Counted from the stretch's first letter, positions 1-11,699 are shown. The stretch: 64,000 nt of DNA from Fragilaria crotonensis (GCA_022925895.1 JAKSYS010000130.1:47979-111978), one strand, 5' to 3'. The notes: generated by a model not told the origin, from the letters alone. Numbers and translations are program-made.

Positions 1-223
1 ATATGGGCGAAGGATGGAGCTGAAAGCTTGTTGTTGACGTTGTGTGAAAACACGATGGGTAGTTTGGGGTGGCGCGATTGAAAATGGTGAGATTGTTGAC
101 GGGTAGAATGTGCGTGCTGATTGTAGTTGCGTTGATTCTGAGACGGTAGTGTGAGACCACGGGATTCGTCAATGTTGAGGAGATGGCTCTCAAGTTCGGC
201 GAATGGTGGCAGAGCTTCGTCGT

Positions 224-756
224 TTAGTTCAGCTCGACGGATATCGGCGTCGAAGCGTTGATAAGATGCGGCGTAAAAGGAGTGCTTCCACCACGAACGG
301 TGCGTTTGATGAGTTCGGCGTCGGTGTTGGGGATTCCAGCATGATAGCAGTCGCGCGTAAGGATGCGGATGCGGTTAAGGTAAGAGGTGGCGACTTCATG
401 ATGTGGTTGTTTGATGGAACAAAAGGCTTCGCGAGTTCGCTCGACGTGATCAGGAGTTAGCGGTGCACAATGGCGTCGTAGAGTAAGAATCGCGGTGCGG
501 GCGTCTGGTGGGCCATCAATGATGTGTTTTTGGCAAGGGTCGCAGACGTTTGTAAAGATCAGGTTGTAAAGTGCGGTGCCGACAAATGGGTGTGAATAAG
601 AGACTTGTTTCGGCCAAAGATCAAAGACTTGGCGCGTCCACGGGAAATGTTGCAAACAATTCGAAGGTTGTCGATGAAGGTGTTAAAATGGCGGCGGCGT
701 GCGAAGGTCGGTTGGGTAAGCCAATTTGCGAAGGTTTGCATTTTGGCGTACTTCAA
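224..756 (-). pseudogene. Gag-like remnant (Ty1/copia-type, tentative)
   Basis: Two overlapping frames (756-559 and 655-224) together give a protein with ARTAILTLRRHCAPLTPDHV, EAFCSIKQPHHEVATSYLNR and a G-x-x-N-x-D-A-E-L-I-K-R segment. This spacing resembles the helical core of copia-type Gag (shape: A-x-x-A-L-x-x-x-C, then F-x-S-I, then Y-x-N-R-x-x-x-L, then G-x-x-D-x-E-L). Neither frame begins with ATG. Assignment is by pattern only and could be wrong. Confidence 0.35.
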
Positions 757-1227
757 AGCGTCTTGGTTAGATCTTCAATTGGGGATAAGTGAAGTCGGTT
801 CGCGTGGAGGATGTGAGTGCGTCAGGCGATGTCTGCTGGATGTGTTTTGGCTCTTGCTCTGAGTCATGATCGGTGTCGTCGTCAAAGAAGGTGTCGACAG
901 TTGGTGGGTATGCAAAGGTGGCATGGGTCGCCTGGCGCGGAGTTGGGCGTGCGGAAGCGAGTTTTTGAGTTTCTGGAGGAGTTTGGTGATCATTTTCAGA
1001 ATTGGCCGTTTTTTGTGTAGATTTGGTAGGTTTCGTATTGGGAGGTTGAATAATTTTGCTTTGTTGAGTTTGGGGTTGCGAAAGATTTTGTGACGGATTT
1101 GGTGGTTGAGGGTTCGAATTCCGGGGTGGTAAGTTTTTGGAAGGTATAATTTTGGGCGTCGTCGAAAAAGTTGTTGAAATCGGAGGTTGTGGGTTCGAGT
1201 CGGTTGTGGCCGGATCGTGAGGTAATT

Positions 1228-2736
1228 TTACGTTTTTGGCGTGAGAATGCCTGAAAATGCATCGGAAATGCGTTGAAGAGGGCCAGAAGTATGTTTTGCA
1301 GTTGGAGGTGAATTCGAGGGTGTTTTGGCTTGTGAACTGCTTGTTTCGGGCAAGTTTGGTGGTGAAATCGTGAGATTTTGTTGCGTTCCGGGTAGTTGTT
1401 GAGTTTCTTGTGTGTAATCGGTGTACGTGGTTTCTGCGTCGGAAATTAGCTGTTGGGAGTGAGTTTCCGTGCTGTTCGCATCGTTTTGCGTTGGATTTTC
1501 GCTGGTAGTGTCACTTTGTGTGGGATTTTCGCTGTCGGGGTCGTCGTGCGCGAAAACTGTAGTTTCAGGTTCGTTTGCTGCAAGATTTTCGTTTTGTGGG
1601 TCGTTTTGTGCAGAAATTTCGTGCTGGGGGTCCGGGGTTCGAGTCGGATCGGAAAATAAAGCGGAACGGCGAGTTTTTACAGCAAGACATGCGAAATGTG
1701 GTCCAGAAAATGTAGTTTTATCCTGTTGGAAGGTAATTATGTTGTTACTTGTAACTAATTCCATCTGATTGGGACAGCCTAGGCTATCACAGATAGAAAA
1801 AGGTAAGTAACCAGCATAACAACCAGGATAAGACAGACATTGTAGACTAGACTCACCATTGTAGCCATTGGCTGAAAAGGGTGAATCAGGTCCCATTTGA
1901 TCAATGAATGGAAACTCAGGATGAGACTCTTTCTCATTATAATAATAAGAAAGATGATTGTTGAAAAGTTGGATCTCAGGGTCACGGAGGGCATCAATGA
2001 GATGTGGCAATGCCCAGGCTTGATAGATGGATTCCTCAAGTGGACCAGTTGTGAAAACTGGTATCATGCGAATAGCCAAGGAAAAGGGGACCGTTTTGGG
2101 ATCGCGAGCGACGTGATACTTACTGGAATCAGGGTGGCGACGCAGGTTAGCGGCGCTGGTTGGAATCCAGTCGGGGTCGCCAATGTGATAGGAAAGAATT
2201 GGTTTGGCAAGTTGGGCTTTGAACAAAGCTTGGACTGACAATCTGTTGTAGGGTTCTCCATCTCTGTTGCTGATGATTGGTTGTTGATCATGGTTGAAAG
2301 TGGTGGGGAAGATTCCTGCTCTTGCTGTAGGTTTAGCAATCTCAGTTGATGAACCATTAGAGTAGGAGTTGGACGCAAGTGGGGAGCCTTGGAACATGAT
2401 AACGTGGGGAGGAGGATGGTTCCTGGGGAGAATGCCGGTCGGGTCCTTTGGATTCACAAGTTGCGCAACTCGGTAGAGGATATACTCGAAGTGCGGAAGG
2501 AAGTCAATCGAGAAGTTGATGCCGTTGGTAGGGACTGGAGTGAGGTCAGAGTAGACATCCATGTAGTAGGTTTCCTCATTTGCTTCAGTTGGTTGCAGGG
2601 TAAACAGTTGGAGGAAGTCCAGAGGTTGGCAGACCACATAGTTGATTGCAAGTGTGTCATCATTGACATCATCAAGATCCAATTGAACAAGGGAGGGCCT
2701 GGTAATCATGGGGAAGCAGGTTGCAAAGTTGGACAA
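1228..2736 (-). pseudogene. Open frame of 502 codons, unknown, part of decayed element
   Basis: This is the longest intact frame in the left region. It lacks an ATG at its upstream limit (the first in-frame ATG is at 2709), and protein-like sequence continues upstream in another frame, so it is an internal piece of a longer product. The first two thirds are ordered with many aromatic residues. The last third is Asn/Asp/Gln/Thr-rich low complexity with imperfect repeats of about 8-9 residues around EN-PTQ-D (bases 1400-1660). It ends in a stop at 1228, where a second frame (from 1262) takes over. Confidence 0.35.
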
Positions 2737-3890
2737 GAATAGATCTGCAGGTGGAAGGTTGCCAATATGGAAGCGGTTGTTGGATAATTCTGGTTCCCTG
2801 ATCGTCGTCGCGTCTTGCGATTAATGAGACCATGTTCGAATAAGGCAAGGCGGATGATTGTCTGGGCAGTTCGCAAGGCAATCGATCGTTGTTCCTCGTC
2901 GTCCAATCGAAAAGAATTCGTGTATGCGACAAGATAGGGATTCGCGCGCGCGAAATTCAAGTCCACGCGAAACATTTTCCGGTAGCGTTTCAATCCGCGA
3001 TAAGGAATGCAAAGGTAGGGAAAGATCGGCTTCAAAGAAGGCATGGTTAGCAAAGCGGGGAGCGTCCGAAAAGTAGTGGTATCAGGAACAAACTTAGAGC
3101 GGCGGCGGTAGACTTGATATCTTTGCGATCTGGAACAAGTGTTTCGGGTAGAGGTCGTGTTGGCGAAAACCGTGTCGGTGGTAGGTGCTGTGGCGGTGGT
3201 GGGTTATGTAGTAGAGTCGGAGCGCGTAGATGAGTCCGACAGCACATGTCGTTTCCATCGGGCAGTAGGGAGGGTTTTCGTAGAAGTCGCGGGTGATGTC
3301 GTAGTATTTATCCGGGATGCCGAAGGTCAAAGGAGCGTTGTTCGTCTGTGTGAAATGCTGGGTTAGCAAGTTGGTAGCGCGGTTCAGAGTGTGAATCATG
3401 CCGAGTAGGTAGAACTTGTCGTCGCGGGAATACAGAGGAGTTAGGACTTGGCATCTGGTGTCTGAGAGTGATGTGGCGCGATATAGGCTTCATGTCGGAT
3501 GACGTGATGTCGCGAATGTGATGAACTTCCGGTGGAGCGGCGAAAGTTGAGACAGAAAGCTGCAATAGTGGTGCTGATTTCGATGCAAAGCGGTAGGTCG
3601 CGTAGATGGATGGTACCATTCAGTGGGTCGTCCAGCGTAGCTTCTGAGAACATCAAGGCCGACGATGGATGGTGAGCTGGGTCCTGGAACATTGCATAAG
3701 GGCGGTGGTGAACTGGGGCAAGAGGATTCAAATGCCTTAGGGGTGGTTCAGGAAAAAGTGGGGGTAGCATCCGGACTGGTTGTTGAATTGTTGTGTCGGG
3801 TAGCTCATTAAGTGCCTCCAAAATTGGGTTAGTTGCACTTTCTTCCACAAATTCCTCTTCAATGCTTTCAATGATCATGGGTTCTGGCAT
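2706..3890 (-). pseudogene. Frameshifted coding remnant, unknown family
   Basis: Four overlapping minus-strand frames (3890-3441, 3619-3308, 3399-3094, 3053-2706) each carry protein-like sequence and hand over to the next. The last contains ARANPYLVAYTNSFRLDDEE followed by a helix-like stretch. The end of this frame overlaps the beginning of the 2736-1228 frame, and the protein reads on across the overlap. It is probably the middle of the same long coding unit. Function is unknown. Confidence 0.3.
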
Positions 3891-3974
3891 GATTTCAACT
3901 TCTGGTAAGACTTCAGGGTCAGGAACAGGGTCAGAAGCAGGGTAAAGTTAACAGATGGCTTAGTTGGTGAATTA

Positions 3975-5820
3975 TCACTGGGGAGTAATAATTTTCACCA
4001 ACATCAGCACAATCAGAGTCAGGGAAGAGGGTAAATCTTCCAATTTGATAGGAACAGGATGCTGGACACTCAAGGAAGTGGAGGAAAGGCTGGGATCAGT
4101 GGGATTGTGGGCTCTGTAGGCACACTGGGGTGGACTGGATTGGATCGCCGTACCGTCCACGACAGTAAACTCGACAGTATCATCATCATCACAGTACGAT
4201 TCCAAGGCCTTTTCTTCAGCAGTTAGGGGCCGCGTGGTGCAAAGTGGACAAAGGGTCGATATCAAACGAGTCATCGGTAGGCGAAGCGGGCTGGGAAAAT
4301 GGTCGAGTGGATGCGTCATCGGCAGAATGGTCATTGACGTTGGGACGCGGGGACGGTGTCTCAGGATAACACGGACTGTAAATACGGCGGTTGTCGGGGG
4401 ACTGTGGCGCTGACGCGAAGGGAGTTTGGACGGAATCCGGAGTTTCGGCACAAAAATTACGAGTCCCGAGTTCAGCACTGCGGTCATGACACGTCATAGT
4501 TTTCGTTCGCGAGGCTGCAGAGTTGTCGACGTCCACCAATACGCGCGGGGGCGAGGGAAAATTTTGAACAGTCATTTCTCGAGAACCATCTGTCGGAATT
4601 CGCTCAAATTTGGCCAGGATGTCGACCATACGGTGTGCTGGCGGCACGGAGTGTGAGTTTCGTTGCCCGATTACGCTGCGAACGAGGATGAGCAAATCAA
4701 GAATGGGCATCAACTGTTCATCTCCAGTCATCTTGATGGCAATTATGACAAGGTCTTCAAGGTCCTCATGATGCTGTAGAAAGCCAGTAAACTCAGTGAG
4801 GGTTGGAGCATAACCGAAGGAAGCAATTCTGTGGGTAAAAGTGGCGATTTCTGACTCCAGGCCAGGATGACTGGGGTGGATGAGTGTGGGAGGTTCTTTG
4901 GATTCTCCCTGGCACTGTTGTTGCTTTCTGGCTGAGGGAGGCTGATGCTTTGATGGTGAAGGGTGGAATGGAAGGTTGAAAAGATGAGCAAAGAGACAGT
5001 CATGGAGATCTTTGCAGGTCTTCTGAAGGGTGGTGAAGCCAGATGGATTCATGCACCCGGGAGCTTGAAAAATTGGATTGTGAGCAGGTTGGGCAAAGTT
5101 GGTCAAGGTGGTAACTTTTGCGGTAGGAATGCTTGGAGTGTTGGCTCTGGACTTGTAGGTGAGCGTGGGAGGCGAATTTGGAGCTTTCTGGGGCGTTTTC
5201 AAGTCGTTCGTATCATCGGTGAGATCGATTACGTTGTGTTTGTTGGGGTTAGTGCGGCGCTTGGCGGCAGTAGTAGTGTGCTCCTCTGTAGTAATAACAT
5301 CAGTAGGTCCAATGTTATTGCTCATAACATTGGTAGATGCAGCAGGTAAGGTAGTTGGACCGTTTTTGTTTGTAGTTTCGCCCATTTTGTTGTAGGAGTT
5401 GCCCATGGTAGTTGTGGTTGTAGTGGTCTGCATCTTTGCAGCCTTCTTGGTGGTAGAAGTAGCCCTGTGGCTAACTTTAGTGTCCTGCTGTGGTGGAGCT
5501 GCAAAAGCCTGCTGCTTGCGCTCGTCGGGGTGGAGGTTGCGATCCTCTTCAATAATATCATCGATGTCGTCGGAGGTTAACTTGCAGACGTCAAAATAGG
5601 CGGGACCTTTCTCAGAGGTGCGCCTCTTCTTCTTGTTGTTTGGGAGATCCTGATCGTCATCAGGGTAGTGGTTGGAGAAGGGATGTAACGGACACGGGAG
5701 GGCTTGGATTTCTTCGGAGATCCATAGGCTAGGCACCTTTGTAGAGGCGGGATGGGTGGGCGTGTCAGGAGGGACAGGAGATGCGCCGAGTTCGGCGGGG
5801 TAGTCGACGTTAGCGTCGAA
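3975..5820 (-). pseudogene. Low-complexity Ser/Thr/Pro-rich coding remnant
   Basis: A frame of about 530 codons runs from about 5820 to 4216. It holds an acidic stretch (SDDIDDIIEEDRNLHPDE), a Thr-rich tract, and a more ordered region near 4690-4870 (including LEDLVIIAIKMTGDEQLMPI). Around 4220-4260 good protein continues in a second frame to 3975 (TAEEKALESYCDDDDTVEF), so one frameshift separates them. The composition resembles a disordered structural or gag-type protein, but no domain was recognised. The first ATG in the main frame is near 5736. Confidence 0.35.
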
Positions 5821-5879
5821 CGCGTCAGGGTTATCGCCTTTGGGGCGGACCTAGAGGGCGAGGGGCAAGGGAGGGCGGA

Positions 5880-6250
5880 GGTAAGTTCTGCATGGTGGAC
5901 TTAAAAGTTCTGTTGCCTTCAAGGGTGAGTTTAAATCCGTTGCTGGCGAATCCAAAGGCGAGGAAATTAATAGCAGTTAAGCGTAGGTTCTTAACGGCCG
6001 TAGGTAGATTCGACCAATGATCGGAGACATTGGTCGAGTATTTTCCTCGACGGTAGAGCCTTGGACCGGTGGTACGAGGCGAGCAACCATGACAGTATTC
6101 GTGTGATCGGTACGCGAGTACTGGCCGACGGTAGACTTAAGGTTAGTAGGACCTAGAAGTCTGCCGTCGGACTTGACGGAGAGGAAGCGAACGTGACGGA
6201 TCGTCCAGCTTTGGGCGTAGGAGTCCTGAAGATGTGGACCATGATGGTAG
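5880..6250 (-). pseudogene. Coding remnant, 5' part of decayed element
   Basis: The minus strand from about 6245 reads as protein in one frame (including SYAQSWTIRHVRFLSVKSDG) and then continues in another frame (including HWSNLPTAVKNLRLTAINF) down to about 5880. The two frames overlap where the first loses sense, which suggests one indel. No family was recognised. It is upstream of, and probably continuous with, the Ser/Thr/Pro-rich frame that starts near 5820. Confidence 0.3.
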
Positions 6251-6256
6251 ATTTGT

Positions 6257-6688
6257 TGTTACAAATATGTAGAAGATGTAGAACTAAGTAGTAAAGGCCT
6301 TTACTGTTTTTGGTTTGTGGAAATTATAAGTTAAAATGTAGATGAAAAATGAAAGTGAGATCTCCAATATTAGTTGGAGTCTCACAAAAGTTATGTTGCT
6401 TTAATCCCACTTGTTGAGTGGTGTTTGAGTTATGAATCCCATAGTAAAAGTTGTGTTGTCAATAAAATTGACAACATAACAGATTTGAATACTTAGGGAA
6501 ACTCAGGGCAACATGATTTAAATTCCTTGTGTGGTCGCGGGATCCAGAGTTCTGATTCGCAGAACTACTGGCACGAGTCACGGACAGACGAAGGAAAATA
6601 AAGGACTGTCTACCGTATTACCGTATGGTATTTAACCTTACAGTAATTACGAGTGACAGTGTGACAGAGTGACAGTAGATCTCTAACA
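6257..6688 (-). repeat. Candidate LTR of the decayed minus-strand element
   Basis: On the plus strand the segment starts TGTTA and ends TAACA, which gives the TGTTA...TAACA ends typical of LTRs on either strand. It sits directly upstream of the minus-strand coding remnants and has no coding potential. The second LTR would lie outside the window, so neither the repeat nor a target duplication can be confirmed. No clear tRNA primer-binding site was recognised next to it. Confidence 0.25.
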
Positions 6689-7532
6689 CTGTTTAATACA
6701 ATATATGGTATAATACAGTAAAATACAGTATAATACCACCTCCATTTCAATAAGTTGTTGAATCCAATTCGATAACAGATACTCGGAGTTCGGAGTACTA
6801 GCTAGTAGCTAGAGTAGTACTTGCAGCTAAGGATAAAAAACATGGACACTTGGACGACTAAAATTCCAGTGCGAATTTTTTATGAAACGGTGCGGCATGC
6901 GGCACATATCATCGAGTCAATTGTCCACTGCTCCGAATGTTCGTGTATGCAAGTTGAGCACTACTGGTGCTATAGTACAAGTGCTTCTTGGTACTAGGTA
7001 CTGTACAGTGCGCGAAAACCATTGGATTGTCCGAGTTGCTACTATGAAACCAGTACAGTACCTGGTACTTGTACAGAGTCGAATCCTGAAAACCCAGTCT
7101 TGGTTCACGAGTCAGACGAGGCAGAAAGTGTGACAAAAGAGTCGTGATGAATGTGATGATTCACAGATCCGCGATGCTTTCACATCTTGCTGCCGCCAGT
7201 TGCAGTCCATCGCGAATGCATGCAAACGCAAACACAGATTCAAAAAGATAAAGCAGATACTCGTACTGTACATGGTAATATACGGAATAGAACAAAACTC
7301 ACAAGAAGTTGACACGATGAACGAATGGCACGATATGATAAAACACGCAAGTTTCCAGCACGACGCGTTTCCGAATGGACAAGCGTTTACTAGAGTATTA
7401 TTCTTTGGCTCATAAAACTAAACATCTCACTTCACAAATACGGGTCGAAGCCTAACTCATAACAAGGTACATTCCAATGGTTCGCACATTATTCACTGTG
7501 TCGTCGTGTCGTAACAACGTTGTGTTTCACTG
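6689..7532. other. Intergenic, AT-rich, no supported gene
   Basis: The stretch begins with an AT-rich run of ATAATACAGTAAAATACAG-type repeats (6700-6735), followed by several GTAC-centred palindromes. Short open frames in both directions near 6880-7130 overlap each other antisense and look like chance. This is the likely promoter region of the chitinase gene. Confidence 0.5.
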
Positions 7533-7679
7533 ATGGCTTGTATCTGTAGCATTACCACGGCCGGCCTGCTTGTCGCACCACAACTAGCTTCTCACTCACT
7601 CCCAACTCCATTCCCAACCTCCTGCCCCTATCGCCATGTAAAACAAACAAACCAGCAAGCATGAATTCTCGTTCTCTTG

Positions 7680-8711
7680 ATGTTCCCTAACTTTGCGTGG
7701 GGAACTCAAGACGGAAACTCAACCAAAAATCTCAGAGGATCCGACTCGTCCAACAACTCTTTCCTCGCCACCCCTGATGAGCCAATCCACCACCGTCACT
7801 TAGCTGCCTGTGGCGGTGGCTCCCGCGGAAACGGCGTCTGTTCTGACGGAACCTGCTGCTCTCAGTACGGTTGGTGCGGAACCACGGCGGAGCATTGCAA
7901 AGGTACCGGGGGATCCCCCTGTGGAGGCGGCAATCGAGGTAACGGTGTCTGCAATGACGGCACCTGCTGCTCTCAATACGGTTGGTGCGGAACCACCGCG
8001 GCCCATTGCGGTCCTACCCCTCCAGCTCCCACTGGATCTCGTCCAACACCTCCAGCTTCCACTCCAACAGGAGGCGGCTCGTTCCCAATCAACTCCTCTG
8101 CTAGAACTCTCACCATCGCGGACGTTCAGGCTGGTCTCGATCGCTACAATTCTCTCCAAGGTGGTAATCAGCGCGCCACCCAGTCCATTGTCGATCAAAT
8201 CAACGCTGCCACACGAGGATACAGCGTGTATCGCCAACTTGCTCTGGTGGCACATACCATTTGGGAGTCGGGCGGCTACCAGTTCCGCGAAGAGCTGGCT
8301 GCCATCAACCCACCCTTTACCAACCGTGCTAACTATCAGGATTGTGACTGGTCGGCGCCTGGGACACAGTTCCCCGCCAACGGCAAGTTCTTCTACGGTC
8401 GGGGTTACATGCAGCTGTCGTGGTGTGCCAATTACAGAGCCTACGGTAGAGCCCGCATGGTGAACGGTGACCCCGAGTATTTTTACAAGAATCCTGAGCT
8501 AGTCGCAACTACGTATGCGATGGATTCTGCTGCTTGGTACTTCGACAGCAACGTGAAAGACAACAGTGGATCGTTTGGATTGACAACGAAGGACATCAAC
8601 GGTCAGCTCGAGTGCAATGGCGGAAGCGCAAGGCCAGCCAAGAGATATGCCATTTTTGAAGCGCTTGCCAAGAAGGTCGGTATGACTGGGTATAATTCAG
8701 GTGGTTGCTAA
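7680..8711 (+). CDS. GH19-type chitinase with two hevein-like chitin-binding domains
   Basis: Predicted to hydrolyse chitin. Two CBM18 (hevein-like) domains lie at about residues 44-73 and 81-110, each with eight cysteines and the core CCSQYGWCGTT. A Pro/Ser/Thr-rich linker follows to about residue 136, and then a GH19-like catalytic domain to the end. In the catalytic domain W-E-S-G-G (E196) followed by R-E-E (E204/E205) fits the paired acid/base glutamates of the family, and FYGRGYMQLSW and INGQLEC match other GH19 signatures. Start chosen at the first in-frame ATG. No signal peptide is present in this frame, although the codons just upstream (after an in-frame TGA at 7662) encode the hydrophobic string ILVLLMFPNF. 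The true N-terminus is therefore probably mis-framed or sits on an upstream exon. Another frame holds ATG at 7533 with a signal-like MACICSITTAGLLVAPQLAS. Confidence 0.85.
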   Translation: MFPNFAWGTQDGNSTKNLRGSDSSNNSFLATPDEPIHHRHLAACGGGSRGNGVCSDGTCCSQYGWCGTTAEHCKGTGGSPCGGGNRGNGVCNDGTCCSQYGWCGTTAAHCGPTPPAPTGSRPTPPASTPTGGGSFPINSSARTLTIADVQAGLDRYNSLQGGNQRATQSIVDQINAATRGYSVYRQLALVAHTIWESGGYQFREELAAINPPFTNRANYQDCDWSAPGTQFPANGKFFYGRGYMQLSWCANYRAYGRARMVNGDPEYFYKNPELVATTYAMDSAAWYFDSNVKDNSGSFGLTTKDINGQLECNGGSARPAKRYAIFEALAKKVGMTGYNSGGC

Positions 8712-9414
8712 TAAGCAAGTCAGGAAGCAAGAAGCAGCAAACAGATAGCAAGCAACGAGTCTGGAGACGACCCGAGTCATTTATGTGTCATACAGTCATA
8801 CAGTGTACCTGTACTCGGTTTATGCTATACTCCAGTAAGAACGTAGAATACGCGATATACGTCAATTGTGTAGTTTATGTAATCTATCCCTATGGTGGGT
8901 GATCTTGAAATACGAGTAACGAGGTACGAATTACGACAGTAGCTATGTATCCGAGACCAAGACTACGAGTGCTCGATTGTGGATCATAGGGACACTGTAT
9001 GATCTACCGGTAGTACTCCATTACAAGGACTGTTGTACTCCTACTAGATACCATATACAGTAGAAAATGTCCGACGGGTTGTAAAAACTTGCTAGAGAGT
9101 TGCTACTGTAGTTGCGAGTAGGGATTTTTGGTTATTAGGGTTACAAGAATGTCATCCAGCTCTTCTTTGACGTTACAACTTGCTTTCACATTTCCATCGA
9201 ATTACTCTTGAGAAGATTTGAAAACATCTTCTCAGCTGCTTTGCCACGGTTGGCTCATTGCAACACAAAACTCGTAATGACAACAGATGGTGATACACGC
9301 CACCCGCATTCCGCGCGGTCGAGAGATATGGACACTTGAACCCCTGGGACAATCAGAGCATCACCCATGGGGTATACCAATGCTATCCACCCATAGTCAT
9401 GGAAACGAGAGCTG
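8712..9414. other. Intergenic between chitinase and ankyrin gene
   Basis: No supported gene. It contains the 3' ends of the chitinase (+) and of the converging ankyrin gene (-), plus many short GTAC-containing palindromes. Confidence 0.5.
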
Positions 9415-10527
9415 TCATCCGCCAGTCGGCGATACTAGGTTGGACTTTGACGCTCGCATTGGATAGGATGCTCCCATTGGATATGCCTGCAGAACTGCCT
9501 GAATGACAGCATTGCAGTTATACGCATCAACAGGAGCAGCATTTTTGGAATGATACAACCGCGCCAAGTGGAGTGGCAAGAACCCCAAATCGTCGCAGTA
9601 CGAGGCCGCATCGACATGACTGTCCAGCAACACATTGACAACACTAAAGTGCGCTCCGTAATGACACGCCAAATGCAAGGCAGTTCGATTCTCATCTTGA
9701 CAAGTCAATTCTAGACCATAGGGATGTATCTCAGCAAGCTCTGAGACAACTTCAAGTGGGGCCTGGAACATGCAGGCGTAATGAATTGGAAGATATCGCT
9801 TCTCTTTGTAGACCGACCACATGATTGATTCCTCAGGGAACAATGAAAGTCGTTCCAGGGCTGCTTCCCACTTTGCCTCACATAAAAGTGAAGGAAGGTT
9901 TACGCTTGTTGGATTGTTCACATCGTTCCCAGACCAAAAGGGAAAGCCGCGATCCAACTCACGAACCATTATATCGGACAGGGGATTTCCACTACTTGTC
10001 GCGTGGTCCACAGCTGTGAGGCCCTTGCCATCTCGTTCCTCAATGGCTTGCGGATAGGCAGCAAGGAGGTATGTCAATACTGAATAATCACAATCAATGG
10101 AGGCACACGCCAGGTGAAGGGGTAGCATCCCCCCACTCGATGCATGCTTGGTAGCATCCTTGAATTGCTGGTGCAAATACTTGACAATCTGAACAGACAA
10201 ACCACAGGCACATGCCACATGTAGGGCCATCCTCTGGTGTTTGTGTTCTTGATGGTAGACAGCATCCGGTCGTGCTCGGTGCAGGGCTTCCACCACGGCC
10301 AACGGAGGATTGTGTTTTAATGCCTCGTGAAGAAATAGATAACGCTCTTGAATATCTGTAGGTTTGCGATTGAGACGATCCATTGCCAACTCCCAATCAC
10401 CGGCTTGGATGTAATGGAAGAGTTTGTTCGCAATGAACTTGTTGGTCGGAACAGGACGATTGGCAGCTTTGCCGTTCGCTTCCGTTATCCGGAATGAGAG
10501 CTTGGACTCGGAACTCCTTCGAAACAT
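9415..10527 (-). CDS. Ankyrin-repeat protein, about 370 residues
   Basis: A protein-protein interaction scaffold made mainly of ankyrin repeats. Repeat cores are visible as MALHVACACG, MLPLHLACA, GLTAVDHATSSGN, YLPIHYACMFQ, RTALHLACHYG and FLPLHLARLYH. These follow the diatom/oomycete style of spaced repeats rather than the compact D-V-N-A-K arrays of the large ankyrin genes nearby. The N-terminus has a basic Arg/Ser segment with no signal peptide, so it is probably cytosolic or nuclear. The start is the first ATG; the frame is open a few codons further with a GTG. It is not closely related to Ank1-4. Partner unknown. Confidence 0.8.
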   Translation of the reverse strand: MFRRSSESKLSFRITEANGKAANRPVPTNKFIANKLFHYIQAGDWELAMDRLNRKPTDIQERYLFLHEALKHNPPLAVVEALHRARPDAVYHQEHKHQRMALHVACACGLSVQIVKYLHQQFKDATKHASSGGMLPLHLACASIDCDYSVLTYLLAAYPQAIEERDGKGLTAVDHATSSGNPLSDIMVRELDRGFPFWSGNDVNNPTSVNLPSLLCEAKWEAALERLSLFPEESIMWSVYKEKRYLPIHYACMFQAPLEVVSELAEIHPYGLELTCQDENRTALHLACHYGAHFSVVNVLLDSHVDAASYCDDLGFLPLHLARLYHSKNAAPVDAYNCNAVIQAVLQAYPMGASYPMRASKSNLVSPTGG

Positions 10528-11699
10528 GTTGTGCACTCGTCCTCGATTTTGGTTCGCGTACCAAACACTGATTTGATCGTCCGTCGTTTATCTTTAGAAA
10601 GAAATCAACTATATCAACATGGCTCTATGATACTGCTCCAGTTCAGTGTGCGACATGCAACAGTTGGACTACCCATCGGGTGAACATGCGAAAGGACGAA
10701 AGGACGAATCTGAAATTTTGGTCATACCACATAGAAATGGCTTTGAACCATTAAAATCACTTTGAACCAATACTCGTGGGAAATTCGAGGTCGTTCACAC
10801 AAAATTAGTCTATTTTTCATTTTTTTACCTCATCTTGTATGACAAAGGTGTTCCTTTGTTGAAGAGGCAGATATGTGTTGCTGCAGAAAACACGAACTTA
10901 ATAACGCAGTTGTCACACAAATGCATACAGGCGATGGGGTCTCCAGATTTCCCAGAGGCAAGATTTTTCCCACGTCGAGCACGCCCTCCCGGATAATGCA
11001 GTATGAGCGTTCGCTGTATCTTCGCATATGTTTGCTAGAAATATAGATTCTTCTTGTCCGACAATCCCTTGTGCAGGGCTCGTCTATTTTGCAAGTAGTA
11101 CAAAACCTCGTTGAAAATCCTGTACCCGTACAAGTTTTGAGAGCCGAAATCCTTTACGGAACGTGGGAAATAATCCCGACACACGTCTATAATTTTTTGC
11201 TCGTGTACGTATACATTTTTATATACGGCTTTGCACCATTATGGCGAAAACGATGCTTGCAATATCATGGCTTGTTATTTAGTATGTTGCTCCCGTATGA
11301 TAATGATTCCTCAGCACTGTAGATGAAGTCATGAAGGACCTGCTCTCCAAACCTGGGATCGATGAGCACGTATATTGGTGAAGATTTCTCGAGTCTAAAC
11401 TTGGGGAAATATGAATATATTGGTTCAAAGCCATTTTTATGTGGTACTCCAGTAGCAATCTACCGGGAGTATGAGCATAGAGTTGACAAAATTGATTTCA
11501 TTACTGGACTACTACTAGTACCGGTACAGTATCATTCCCTACGTTCCCTCATGCAAGTATTTTCCCTGCAGATGGCGGCTTGTTGGTCATAACGTCCATT
11601 TAACCTCTCTATGATGAACCATATCATAGCACTACGGTGCTATCGGTAGACTATTACCGGTGTTAAAACCCAGAGCGAAAGGAAGTAGACAAGTGGACT
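10528..11699. other. Intergenic, no supported gene
   Basis: Upstream region of the ankyrin gene at 9415-10527. Short open frames near 10,830-11,590 lack any recognisable motif or paralogue and are treated as chance. Confidence 0.45.

Larger units (their letters stand above)
1..6256 (-). mobile_element. Decayed minus-strand retroelement-like coding stretch
   Basis: Almost the whole stretch reads as protein on the minus strand, but in successive frames: about 6240-5880, 5820-4216, 4487-3975, 3890-3441, 3619-3094, 3053-2706, 2736-1228, and fragments down to about 220. Adjacent frames join into sensible protein at each switch, so this is one or a few long coding units broken by small indels. A copia-like gag remnant lies at the downstream end, so the rest of a polyprotein would lie beyond base 1. 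About 5 kb of unrecognised coding sequence ahead of gag is unusual for a Ty1/copia element. A candidate LTR lies just upstream (6257-6688). The assignment to a retroelement is an inference. Confidence 0.4.

Noticed and set aside
203-1093. Overlapping plus-strand open frames at the left edge
   Set aside because: They lie opposite the gag-like minus-strand remnants, overlap each other in different frames and lack any recognisable domain.
11071-11592. Two short plus-strand frames between the ankyrin genes
   Set aside because: No paralogue, domain or coding signature; GTAC-palindrome-rich context resembles other intergenic DNA.
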